64,000 nucleotides of DNA from Streptomyces sp. SLBN-118 (GTDB lineage: Bacteria; Actinomycetota; Actinomycetes; Streptomycetales; Streptomycetaceae). Both the position numbers and the translations under genes were made by a program. Under the pieces are notes generated by a model that was not told the origin of the DNA, ran no database searches, and saw nothing but the letters and a program-made list of their open reading frames with translations. Positions 24,922 to 32,892 of this stretch are shown piece by piece. Each line of letters begins with the position of its first letter. Position 1 is the first letter of the stretch. The stretch is from assembly GCF_006715635.1 (NCBI RefSeq), contig NZ_VFNP01000002.1, positions 1,550,001 to 1,614,000 on the forward strand. The letters are read 5' to 3'.

Positions 24922-26411
24922 CCCCGCCCCCGGGACGGCACGCCTGGGCCTTGTCCGGCCGATTGCGGACTGGCCTGACTTCCGGTGTGCACCTGGAACG
25001 CCGCCCGTCGTACGGCCTTCGCGACGGCCGGATCGGGGTGCGCGGCGGCGAGGGCGACCAGGACCTGCACCGTTCGGGGGTGGCCGCCCGCACGGACCTC
25101 GTCGAGCAGCGCGGGGACCGTGCCCTGGACCGCCGAGTCGAGGTGGCGCAGCAGCAGTTGGGGCTCTCCGTGGTCGGCGACGGCTGCCGCGGTGTCCACC
25201 CAGAGCCAGGTCGCTTCCTCGCGGGTGAGGATGTCGGCGGCGTTCTCGGTGTCCGCCCCCTCGTGCTCGGCGAGCCAGAGCAGGACATAGGGGCGCAGCG
25301 AGGGCTCGTCGGCGGCGGCGCGGACGTCGGCCTCGGCGGGGGCGCCGACGACACGCAGCGCCTCGAAGGCGAGGCCGCGCAGCAACGCGTCCTCACCGCG
25401 GGCGACGCCCAGGAGTTCGGCGACGGCACTGGAGACGGTGCGGGCGGCGAGCCAGGCACGGTACTCGGCGCGTGCAGGGCCGGGGGTGAGGCGTGCGCAG
25501 CCGCGCAGCATGTCCTCGGCGGACTGCTCGATATTGCCCGCCGGGCTCTGGGCGGCGACGCAGATCTGCTCCAGCTTGACCCACACCGCCCAGCTGCCGA
25601 GCGGGGTCAGGGTGGCCGAGCGTCCCTGGTCGAGGGTGAGCGCGCCGACGGCAGACAGCCCTTCCAGGGCCCAGTCGAGCAGGAGGGACACGGGTACGGG
25701 AGGACCGGCGTCGGGCTCCGGCTCGGGCTCGAAGCCGGGCTCGGGGGCGGAGTCCGGCTCCGCGCCGGCGTGGTCGGGCTGCGGGCCGTAGGGGACTTCG
25801 CAGCGCTCCTCGCGCAGTTCCGCGACGCGCTGCTGGAGCAGATCGAGCAGTACCGGTACGAGCACGGGGCCGGCCGAGAGCTGGAGGAGGGAGAGGACCT
25901 GGGGCACGGCCTCGACGACCTCGGCGACCGCCGCGGGCGCGACGTCGTCGGGCACCGGGTGGACCAGCGACCAGGCGTCGAAGAGCGCGACCCATCCGCG
26001 CAGTACGGCCATGTCGTCGCGGTCCCAGGCGCGCAGCCGCCAGCCGGGGCGAGCGGTGTCGCCGTGCAGCTCGACGAGTCCCGCGAGGCGGGCGCGGTCC
26101 CAGCCCGCGCGCACCTGGAGCGGGGTGAACTCCAGTGCGGCGGCGGCCCGTTCCTGGGTTCGCCCGGTGAGCTGGGCGGTGCTGGGGTCCCGCTCGACCG
26201 CTGCCCAGCGGGCGATGCGGACGGCGTCGGCGAGGACGGTCCTGGCCTGCCGGGCCAGTTCCGAGGCGGCGGGGGTGCCCTCGGGGGGGCGGGGGGCCGG
26301 CCTGGTACCCCGGGCCGTCACGGCCCGCCGTGCGGTGGCCAGCGATCGCGGGCGGACAAGACGGAGTCTGGAGTTGCGCGCCAATTGCTCATCAGGCTTT
26401 CGGGACGTCAC
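24918..26411 (-). CDS. Large conserved actinobacterial protein, unknown function
   Basis: A 497-residue soluble protein I do not recognise. An N-terminal basic stretch (RKPDEQLARNSRLRLVRPRS) leads to a mainly helical region of about 180 residues, an acidic Pro/Glu linker around residues 235-255 (EPDSAPEPGFEPEPEPDAG), a winged-helix-like segment (SLLLDWALEGLSAVGALTLD), and a C-terminal Ala-rich helical repeat region from about 320 that looks HEAT-like. It overlaps the VOC gene by 4 bp at the stops. A scaffold or regulatory role is possible but not supported. Confidence 0.7.
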   Translation of the reverse strand: MTSRKPDEQLARNSRLRLVRPRSLATARRAVTARGTRPAPRPPEGTPAASELARQARTVLADAVRIARWAAVERDPSTAQLTGRTQERAAAALEFTPLQVRAGWDRARLAGLVELHGDTARPGWRLRAWDRDDMAVLRGWVALFDAWSLVHPVPDDVAPAAVAEVVEAVPQVLSLLQLSAGPVLVPVLLDLLQQRVAELREERCEVPYGPQPDHAGAEPDSAPEPGFEPEPEPDAGPPVPVSLLLDWALEGLSAVGALTLDQGRSATLTPLGSWAVWVKLEQICVAAQSPAGNIEQSAEDMLRGCARLTPGPARAEYRAWLAARTVSSAVAELLGVARGEDALLRGLAFEALRVVGAPAEADVRAAADEPSLRPYVLLWLAEHEGADTENAADILTREEATWLWVDTAAAVADHGEPQLLLRHLDSAVQGTVPALLDEVRAGGHPRTVQVLVALAAAHPDPAVAKAVRRAAFQVHTGSQASPQSAGQGPGVPSRGRG

Positions 26412-26511
26412 GGGGAGCAGTCTTCCCGCTGTCGGCCCGAAAGCCCAAACGGAACCTGTTCGGTTCGTTCAGCGGCCCTCCCGGCGGACACCCGCAGGGG
26501 CGGGCAGGGCG

Positions 26512-27639
26512 CTACATCAAGGGGGTGAGGAACCGGCGGAGGGCTTCTTCGTAGCGGTCCGGATCGGCGTTCCACATGGCGGCGTGCGGGGCGTCCCGGA
26601 CGGTGTGAAGGCTGACCAGTTCGGGGCGGCGCGCGGCGAGTTCGCGGGAGAGCTGCCAGGAGGCGAGCGTGTCGCCGGGGCCGTGGAAGATCAGGGTCGG
26701 CACGCGCATGGCCCCAGGATCGGCGGCTTCGAGCAGCCGGTCGCCGTGCAGTCCCGTCCTGCCCTGGGCCGCCTTGACGGCGAGTGGCAGCAGGGGCGCG
26801 GGTGTGCCGCGTGCGGCGACCAGGCTGCGCAGGGTGGCTTCCCAGTCGAGGACCGGGGAGTCCAGGACGAGGCCCCTGATCCGGTCGCGCAGGGCTGAGT
26901 TGGCGGCGGCATGCAGGGCCATCGAGGCGCCGGTGGACCAGCCGTGCACGATGACGCGCTCGGCGCCCTGGTTCACGGCGTAGCGGATGGCCGCGTCCAG
27001 GTCGCGCCACTCGGAGTCGCCGAGGTGCCCGAGCCCGTCGGGCGGCTGGGGTGCTCCGGGGTCTCCGCGGTAGCTGAGGTTGAGCACCGGGAAACGCAGG
27101 GTGTGCAGGAACGGCAGGAGGTTCAGGGGATGTTCCCGGGTTGCGCCCAGACCGTGCACGGTGATGACCCAGGTCTCACGAGGACCCGGCACGAACCAGG
27201 CGGGCAGCGTGCCGAGTTCGCCCGGTATGTCCACATCCCTGTGGTCGAGCCCGAGCGCGCCGGAAGGATCGCCGTCATACACCCGCGGGGTGAGCCGGAC
27301 CTTGGTGCCGGGCTCCAGGCTGCCGTGGCTGACCCGCTCCAGCCGGCGCACGACGGTGTCGGCGCGACGCGGCACCGAGTCGAGTACCGCGCCGATGACG
27401 GCATGGACGTCCTCACCCTCGATTCCGTACCGGCCGGGGCGCTGGGTGGCGAGGCTGCGGGTGAGCGCCACATGGCCGGCGGCTGTGGAGTGCACGGTGA
27501 GCCGCGGGTCGCCGGGCAGCGGGCGTCCCGGCGTCGCCTTGAGCGCGGCGTCGCTCGCGTAGCGGCCGGCCGCTATCACGGCCGCGCCGACACCGATGAG
27601 TGTGGTGACGGCTGCTGCCGTCGCGGTAACCGGGCGCAC
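26512..27639 (-). CDS. Alpha/beta hydrolase with N-terminal membrane anchor
   Basis: A 375-residue protein. Residues 7-25 (AAAVTTLIGVGAAVIAAGRY) are a hydrophobic anchor or uncleaved signal. The hydrolase core begins about residue 130: ITVHGLGATREHPLN is the oxyanion loop, GWSTGASMALH holds the nucleophile elbow Ser, GPGDTLASW the acid region, and APHAAMWNADP the catalytic His. Substrate may be an ester or acyl compound at the membrane. GTG at 27639 fits the anchor. The gene lies 49 bp left of the class II aldolase gene, same strand, so co-transcription is possible. Confidence 0.84.
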   Translation of the reverse strand: MRPVTATAAAVTTLIGVGAAVIAAGRYASDAALKATPGRPLPGDPRLTVHSTAAGHVALTRSLATQRPGRYGIEGEDVHAVIGAVLDSVPRRADTVVRRLERVSHGSLEPGTKVRLTPRVYDGDPSGALGLDHRDVDIPGELGTLPAWFVPGPRETWVITVHGLGATREHPLNLLPFLHTLRFPVLNLSYRGDPGAPQPPDGLGHLGDSEWRDLDAAIRYAVNQGAERVIVHGWSTGASMALHAAANSALRDRIRGLVLDSPVLDWEATLRSLVAARGTPAPLLPLAVKAAQGRTGLHGDRLLEAADPGAMRVPTLIFHGPGDTLASWQLSRELAARRPELVSLHTVRDAPHAAMWNADPDRYEEALRRFLTPLM

Positions 27640-27688
27640 CGTTCCAGTGTCGGCATCCGCGGGCCGCCATGCCAGCGGAGGGGCGGCC

Positions 27689-28351
27689 CTAGCCGGGCTG
27701 CCCGTAACTCTGGAGCTTCTCCGACGCCTCGCGCAGCTGTGAGCTCGTCAGGAGGGTGGGCGCGTGTCCGGGCACGGACGCGGCGGTCAGCCAGAGGCGG
27801 CACATCCACTCCAGCTGGGCCGTCCGGTCGTAGGCCTGATCGAGGGAGTCCGCGTAGGCGACGGTTCCGTGGTTCTGCAGGAGGCAGGCGGTGCGTTCGC
27901 GCAGGGCGCTGAGCATGTTCCGGGCCAGTTCCCCGGTTCCGTACAGGGCGTACGCCGCGACGCGCACGGTACCGCCCATGGCCCCCGCCATGTAGTGGAT
28001 CGGCGGGAGTTCGGGGACGAGGGTGGAGACGGCGGTGGCGTGTACGGCGTGGGTGTGGACCACGGCGCCCGCGGAGGTGTTGCGGTAGAGCTCCAGGTGC
28101 AGGGGCAGCTCGCTGGTGGGGGCGAGGGTGCCGAGGACCTGGTTGCCGTCGAGGTCGACGGCGACGGCGTCCTGCGGGGTGAGCCGGTCGTACGGGACTC
28201 CGCTCGGGGTGACCAGGACGAGGGAGCCGACCCGTACCGAGACATTGCCCGACGTGCCCACCACGAGACCCTCCGCGGCCGTCCGGCGGGCCGTGGCCAC
28301 GAGGTCCTGCCACGCCCGCTCGATCGCGTCCTGCCGCACTTCATCGGTCAT
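27689..28351 (-). CDS. Class II aldolase/adducin family protein
   Basis: A 220-residue zinc aldolase-fold protein related to L-fuculose- and L-ribulose-phosphate enzymes. LVVGTSGNVSVRVG carries the phosphate-binding TSGNVS motif, LVTPSGVPYDRL follows, and VVHTHAVHATAVS supplies the HTH zinc ligands; a third His lies in LLQNHGTVA. A likely reaction is reversible cleavage of a sugar phosphate such as fuculose-1-phosphate, or of methylthioribulose-phosphate in dehydratase relatives. It is divergent from the phosphate transporter operon, with 226 bp between that hold an inverted repeat and a PHO box. Confidence 0.82.
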   Translation of the reverse strand: MTDEVRQDAIERAWQDLVATARRTAAEGLVVGTSGNVSVRVGSLVLVTPSGVPYDRLTPQDAVAVDLDGNQVLGTLAPTSELPLHLELYRNTSAGAVVHTHAVHATAVSTLVPELPPIHYMAGAMGGTVRVAAYALYGTGELARNMLSALRERTACLLQNHGTVAYADSLDQAYDRTAQLEWMCRLWLTAASVPGHAPTLLTSSQLREASEKLQSYGQPG

Positions 28352-28447
28352 GCCGCGATCCTGTCAGGCCGGGGCCCGGTGCCACAGGACATGCGGGTGA
28401 CGGACATCACGCGAATCACCGCGAAAGCCGCATGTCATCGGTACTGC

Positions 28448-28473
28448 GGCCACTCCCGACAAGCGGAGTGGCC
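28448..28473. repeat. Inverted repeat in divergent promoter region
   Basis: GGCCACTC and its exact complement are separated by 10 bases, about 100 bp before the aldolase start and the same before the transporter start. It may be an operator for the aldolase side. No regulator gene is adjacent. Confidence 0.35.
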
Positions 28474-28508
28474 AATCCTCACTTCAGAACACCGCGATGC
28501 CTGTTTCA

Positions 28509-28530
28509 GTTCATCTTCCGTTCACCCAGA
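28509..28530 (+). promoter_or_regulatory. PHO box (PhoP-binding direct repeats)
   Basis: Two adjacent 11-bp units, GTTCATCTTCC and GTTCACCCAGA, match the Streptomyces PhoP direct-repeat unit that begins GTTCACC. They lie 48 bp before the PiT transporter start. Related PiT genes in S. coelicolor (pitH2) are PhoP-controlled, so phosphate-dependent control is expected here. Confidence 0.75.
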
Positions 28531-28577
28531 TTAACTACGTTGATCGCGCCACTGACGTCAAAAGATTGCCTGGGTAG

Positions 28578-29822
28578 ATGGAACACATCACGCTGCTGCT
28601 AGCGATCGTGATCGTGACAGCTCTCGTGTTCGATTTCACAAACGGTTTCCACGACACCGCCAACGCGATGGCGACGACCATCTCGACCGGCGCCCTGAAG
28701 CCCAAGACGGCGGTGGCCATGTCCGCCGTGCTCAATCTTGCCGGTGCGTTCCTGTCCGTCGAGGTCGCCAAGACGATCTCCAGCGGCATCGTCACCGAGT
28801 CCGGCATCACCCCGGAAGTCATCTTCGCGGCGCTCGTCGGCGCCATCCTCTGGAACCTGGTGACCTGGCTGATAGGTCTGCCGTCCAGTTCCTCGCACGC
28901 CCTGATGGGCGGACTCATCGGCGCCACGGTCGCCTCGGTCGGCATCGGCGGCGTCAACGGCGGCACCGTCGTCACCAAGGTCCTGATCCCCGCGATCGCC
29001 GCTCCCCTGGTGGCCGGCATCGCCGCCTTCCTGGCTTCCCGGCTCACGTACAAGATCGGCAAGAACGCCGACGAGAAGGCCACCGCGAAGGGCTACCGCG
29101 CCGGCCAGGTCGCCTCGGCCGGCCTTGTCTCCCTCGCCCACGGCACCAACGACGCCCAGAAGACGATGGGCATCATCACGCTGGCGCTCATCGCCGGCGG
29201 AGTGCTCTCGCCCGGCTCCAACCCTCCGATGTGGGTCATCCTCTCCGCCGGTCTCGCGATCGCGATGGGCACCTACCTCGGCGGCTGGCGCATCATCCGC
29301 ACCATGGGCAAGGGCCTGACCGACCTTCAGCCGCAGCAGGGCTTCGCCGCCCAGACAAGTGCGGCCAGCGTCATCCTCGCCTCCTCCAACCTCGGCTTCT
29401 CGCTGTCGACGACGCACTCGTGCTCCGGCGCCGTGATGGGCGCGGGCCTGGGCCGCAAGGGCGGCGTGGTCCGCTGGTCCACCGCCACCCGGATGTTCGT
29501 CGCCTGGGGCCTGACGCTGCCCGCCGCCGCTCTGGTCGCCGCGGGCTCGGAGTTCGTGACCAAGCAGGGCGACTGGGGTGTCGCGGTCGTCGCGGCCTTC
29601 CTGATCGGCGCCTGCGCCGCGATCTGGTTCGTCTCCCGCCGCCAGGTGGTCGACCACACCAACGTCAATGACACGGACGCCGAACCCGCGGGCGTCGTGA
29701 CCGCGGCCATCGCGGCCGTCGCCCCGCCGCCGGCGGGCACGCCCGCGCAGGACATGAAGACGACCATCCCGGCTCCGGCCCCCGCCTCCGGCTCCGAGCC
29801 GACGCGTCCGGCCACGGTGTAA
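28578..29822 (+). CDS. pitH2: Low-affinity inorganic phosphate transporter, PiT family
   Basis: A 414-residue membrane protein with the two PiT repeats: FDFTNGFHDTANAMATTIST in the first and LAHGTNDAQKTMGIITLALI in the second, each with the ND/HD-type core motif of the family. Around ten helices are visible, and the C-terminal 60 residues are Pro/Ala/Thr-rich and cytoplasmic. It imports metal phosphate with protons. The preceding PHO box and the next small membrane gene match the pitH2 locus of S. coelicolor, hence the symbol, which is by synteny and not proof. Confidence 0.87.
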   Translation: MEHITLLLAIVIVTALVFDFTNGFHDTANAMATTISTGALKPKTAVAMSAVLNLAGAFLSVEVAKTISSGIVTESGITPEVIFAALVGAILWNLVTWLIGLPSSSSHALMGGLIGATVASVGIGGVNGGTVVTKVLIPAIAAPLVAGIAAFLASRLTYKIGKNADEKATAKGYRAGQVASAGLVSLAHGTNDAQKTMGIITLALIAGGVLSPGSNPPMWVILSAGLAIAMGTYLGGWRIIRTMGKGLTDLQPQQGFAAQTSAASVILASSNLGFSLSTTHSCSGAVMGAGLGRKGGVVRWSTATRMFVAWGLTLPAAALVAAGSEFVTKQGDWGVAVVAAFLIGACAAIWFVSRRQVVDHTNVNDTDAEPAGVVTAAIAAVAPPPAGTPAQDMKTTIPAPAPASGSEPTRPATV

Positions 29823-29834
29823 GGACAGAACAGC

Positions 29835-30056
29835 ATGAAAATCGACTGGGCAGCACTCGGCTCCGTCTTCGGCGTGAGCCTGGTCGCCACCGTCGCCCTG
29901 GTGGCTCTGTTCACCCTGGGCGTGGTGGGCCTGACCAGGCAGGAGTCCGCGGCCGCGAGCGGCGGCTCCGCGGTCCTGGCGCGCACCGGGGCGTACGCGT
30001 GCTTCGCGCTCTGCGCGGCAGCCGTGGCGTACGGGATCTACCTGATCGTCACCTGA
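29835..30056 (+). CDS. Small two-helix membrane protein co-transcribed with PiT
   Basis: A 73-residue protein of two membrane helices (about residues 6-31 and 49-72) joined by a Gln/Ser/Gly-rich loop. It begins 12 bp after the transporter stop, and a strong hairpin follows, so both form one transcript. The same pair occurs in other Streptomyces. A role as accessory subunit or modulator of the transporter is inferred only from this linkage. Confidence 0.78.
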   Translation: MKIDWAALGSVFGVSLVATVALVALFTLGVVGLTRQESAAASGGSAVLARTGAYACFALCAAAVAYGIYLIVT

Positions 30057-30080
30057 CAGCCGCTTCAGACACCTCGGGTC

Positions 30081-30114
30081 CGGGCCGGGTCACCCCATCG
30101 GGTGACCCGGCCCG
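30081..30114 (+). terminator. Terminator of phosphate transport operon
   Basis: Perfect 14-bp stem CGGGCCGGGTCACC/GGTGACCCGGCCCG with a six-base loop CCATCG, 25 bp after the last gene and before the cobalamin riboswitch. No U-tract. Confidence 0.7.
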
Positions 30115-30139
30115 CGTGTGTGCCCCAACACACTCTCCC

Positions 30140-30330
30140 CGTGCAGGTCAAAGGCCAGTTGACGGCCCTTCTCGCAGCGTGGTGGACTGCCGGGGCCATC
30201 TACGGCGGCAGAAGAGGAAGCCGGTGCGAATCCGGCGCGGTCCCGCCACTGTCACGGGGGAGCACTCCCCCGGAAGCCAGGAACTCTCACCGCCGGTCAC
30301 GTCGAACCAGGGCGCGGACACCCTGAGTGA
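30140..30330 (+). promoter_or_regulatory. Cobalamin riboswitch
   Basis: The conserved B12-box core GAAGCCGGTGCGAATCCGGC followed by GCGGTCCCGCCACTGT (30217-30252) is diagnostic for the AdoCbl-binding riboswitch, and GCCAGGAACTCTCACC (30276-30291) is the usual downstream partner segment. The element lies just upstream of cobD. With coenzyme B12 bound, it should shut off the corrinoid operon. Ends are approximate, since the outer P1 stem was not folded. Confidence 0.9.
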
Positions 30331-30412
30331 GGACATATCGCCATGCGCGGCTGCGGTTCGGTCCCTGCTGTGAGTACGAGGTTCCTGCGAGGCGGAACGA
30401 CGGGCTGAACCG

Positions 30413-31378
30413 ATGCGTGCCGACCGTCGATTCGTGTACGGCGCCACCGCCGGCCTGGCCGGTGACCTGCTTCTGGGCGATCCCCGCCGAGGGCATCCGG
30501 TCGCCGCGTTCGGGCGGGCCGCGGGTGGTGTCGAGGGTGTGCTGTGGCGTGACCACCGGGGGTGGGGCGCGCTGCACACCGTGGTGTGCGCCGGAGGCGC
30601 TGCCGCTGCCGCCGCACTGCTGAGCCGTGGACTGCGGGGCCGCTCGGCCGCGTCGGTCGCGCTGACCGCCGCCACCACCTGGGCCGTCGTCGGCGGCACG
30701 TCCCTGGGCCGGGAGGCACGGGCCATCGGTGGCGCGCTGGCCGCCGGGGACGTGGACGTGGCCCGGGAGCGGTTGCCGCATCTGTGCGGGCGCGATCCGC
30801 AGGCCCTGAACGAGCAGCAGATCGCGCGCGCCGTCGTCGAATCCGTTGCCGAGAACACCTCCGACGCCGTGGTGGGCGCGCTTGTGTGGGGAGCGCTCGC
30901 GGGCGTGCCCGGCCTGGTCGGCTTCCGGGCGGTCAACACGCTGGACGCGATGGTCGGGCACAAGTCACCCCGGTACCGGCGGTTCGGCTGGGCCTCGGCA
31001 CGGCTCGACGATGTCGCGGGCTGGCCGGGCGCCAGGCTCACCGCGGCGCTGGCGGTGCTCGCGGGCGGGGACGCGCGCGGGGCCGCCCGCGCCTGGCGGG
31101 ACGACGCGAAGAAGCACCCGAGCCCCAACGCTGGTCCCGTGGAGGCGGCTTTCGCCGGTGCGCTCGGGGTACGGCTCGGCGGAACGCTCTCCTACGGCGG
31201 ACGCGTCGAGCACCGTCCCGTACTCAACGGCGACGGCCGCCCTGTGCAGTTCGGCGACATCGAACGCGCCGTACGGCTCTCGCGCCGCATCGGCTGGCTG
31301 ACACTCGCCACCTGCGCGGCCGGGCGCCTCGCGGGGCATGCGCTGCGCGCGCGGCGCGCGGGAAAGGGGCGGGGATGA
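30413..31378 (+). CDS. cobD: CobD/CbiB, adenosylcobinamide-phosphate synthase
   Basis: A 321-residue membrane enzyme joining adenosylcobyric acid with (R)-1-amino-2-propanol (phosphate) to form adenosylcobinamide (phosphate). [19 protein letters not shown] is the N-terminal family motif, [19 protein letters not shown] the mid-protein one, and [19 protein letters not shown] the third. It has 4 to 5 hydrophobic stretches. It is the first gene after the riboswitch and its stop overlaps cobQ (ATGA). The aminopropanol or phosphate form is likely supplied through CobC at the end of the cluster. Confidence 0.92.
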   Translation: MRADRRFVYGATAGLAGDLLLGDPRRGHPVAAFGRAAGGVEGVLWRDHRGWGALHTVVCAGGAAAAAALLSRGLRGRSAASVALTAATTWAVVGGTSLGREARAIGGALAAGDVDVARERLPHLCGRDPQALNEQQIARAVVESVAENTSDAVVGALVWGALAGVPGLVGFRAVNTLDAMVGHKSPRYRRFGWASARLDDVAGWPGARLTAALAVLAGGDARGAARAWRDDAKKHPSPNAGPVEAAFAGALGVRLGGTLSYGGRVEHRPVLNGDGRPVQFGDIERAVRLSRRIGWLTLATCAAGRLAGHALRARRAGKGRG

Positions 31379-32892
31379 GCGGGCGCAGGGGCGGCGGACT
31401 GCTGGTCGCGGGAACCACGTCCGACGCCGGAAAGAGCGTCGTGACGGCGGGGATCTGCCGCTGGCTGGTGCGGCAGGGGGTGAAGGTCGCACCCTTCAAG
31501 GGGCAGAACATGTCGCTCAACTCGTTCGTCACGCGTGAGGGCGCGGAGATCGGGCGGGCGCAGGCCATGCAGGCGCAGGCGGCGCGCGTGGAGCCGAGCG
31601 CGCTGATGAACCCGGTGCTGCTCAAGCCCGGCAGCGACCGTTCGAGTCAGGTCGTGCTGATGGGCAGGCCGGTGGGTGAACTCAGCGCCCGTGGCTACCA
31701 CGGGGGGCGGCAGGAGGCTCTGTTCGGGACCGTCGTGGAGTGCCTGGAGGAGCTGCGGGGCACGTATGAAGCTGTGATCTGCGAGGGGGCGGGCAGTCCT
31801 GCCGAGATCAATCTGCGGCGTACGGACATCGTGAACATGGGCATCGCACGGGCCGCTCGCCTTCCGGTGCTCGTGGTCGGAGACATCGACCGCGGCGGCG
31901 TCTTCGCCTCCTTCTTCGGTACCACGGCGCTGCTCGCCCCCGAGGACCAGGCGCTGATCGCGGGCTATCTGGTCAACAAGTTCCGGGGCGATGTGACGCT
32001 CCTCGAACCCGGCCTGGAGATGCTGCACGGGCTGACGGGGCGGCACACCTACGGCGTGCTGCCCTTCGCGCACGGCCTCGGTATCGACGAGGAGGACGGG
32101 CTGCGGGTCTCGTTGCGCGGCGCGGTACGGGAGTCGGTGGTCGCGCCGCCCGTCGGCGAGGACGTGCTGCGCGTCGCCGTGTGCGCCGTACCGCTGATGT
32201 CGAACTTCACGGACGTGGACGCGCTCGCCGCGGAACCCGGCGTCGTCGTGCGCTTCGTGGACCGGGCCGAGGAGCTGGCCGACGCCGATCTGGCGGTCGT
32301 GCCGGGCACGAGGGGCACGGTCAAGGCGCTCGGCTGGCTGCGTGAGCGCGGTCTCGCGGACGCGTTGGCACGCCGGGCCGCCGAGGGGCGGCCGGTGCTC
32401 GGCATCTGCGGCGGCTTCCAGATGCTGGGCGAGCTCATCGAGGACGACGTGGAGTCGCGCGCGGGCACCGTCGACGGCCTCGACCTGCTGCCGGTACGGG
32501 TGCGTTTCGCCCGGGACAAGACCCTCGCACGGCCCGTGGGCGCGGCGCTCGGCGAGAGTGTCGAGGGATACGAGATCCATCACGGGGTCGCCGAAGTGCT
32601 GGGCGGAGAGCCCTTCTTGGACGGCTGCCGTGTCGGACCCGTGTGGGGCACTCACTGGCACGGCTCGCTGGAGAGCGACGGCTTCAGGCGCGCCTTTCTG
32701 CGGGAGGTGGCAGCGGCCTCGGGACGGCGTTTCGTACCGGCGCCGGACACCAGCTTCGGGGTCCTGCGCGAGGAGCAGCTCGACCGCCTCGGCGACCTGA
32801 TCGAAGAACACGCGGACACGGACGCGCTGTTGCGGCTCATCGAGTCGGGCGCTCCGTCGGGACTGCCCTTCATTCCACCGGGAGCGCCATGA
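31375..32892 (+). CDS. cobQ: CobQ, cobyric acid synthase
   Basis: A 505-residue amidotransferase that amidates the b, d, e and g carboxylates of adenosylcobyrinic acid a,c-diamide. Residues about 8-22 ([16 protein letters not shown]) form the P-loop-type ATP site of the dethiobiotin-synthetase fold, followed by [15 protein letters not shown], the CobQ signature. The C-terminal class I glutamine amidotransferase domain has nucleophile C345 in [10 protein letters not shown] and the His in [13 protein letters not shown] at 31375 overlaps the cobD stop; stop overlaps cobN. Confidence 0.95.
   Translation: MSGRRGGGLLVAGTTSDAGKSVVTAGICRWLVRQGVKVAPFKGQNMSLNSFVTREGAEIGRAQAMQAQAARVEPSALMNPVLLKPGSDRSSQVVLMGRPVGELSARGYHGGRQEALFGTVVECLEELRGTYEAVICEGAGSPAEINLRRTDIVNMGIARAARLPVLVVGDIDRGGVFASFFGTTALLAPEDQALIAGYLVNKFRGDVTLLEPGLEMLHGLTGRHTYGVLPFAHGLGIDEEDGLRVSLRGAVRESVVAPPVGEDVLRVAVCAVPLMSNFTDVDALAAEPGVVVRFVDRAEELADADLAVVPGTRGTVKALGWLRERGLADALARRAAEGRPVLGICGGFQMLGELIEDDVESRAGTVDGLDLLPVRVRFARDKTLARPVGAALGESVEGYEIHHGVAEVLGGEPFLDGCRVGPVWGTHWHGSLESDGFRRAFLREVAAASGRRFVPAPDTSFGVLREEQLDRLGDLIEEHADTDALLRLIESGAPSGLPFIPPGAP

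Noticed and set aside
30562..31374. Extension of the cobQ frame upstream through cobD
   Set aside because: The extra part is Arg/Gly-rich and overlaps cobD entirely; CobQ homologues start at [13 protein letters not shown].
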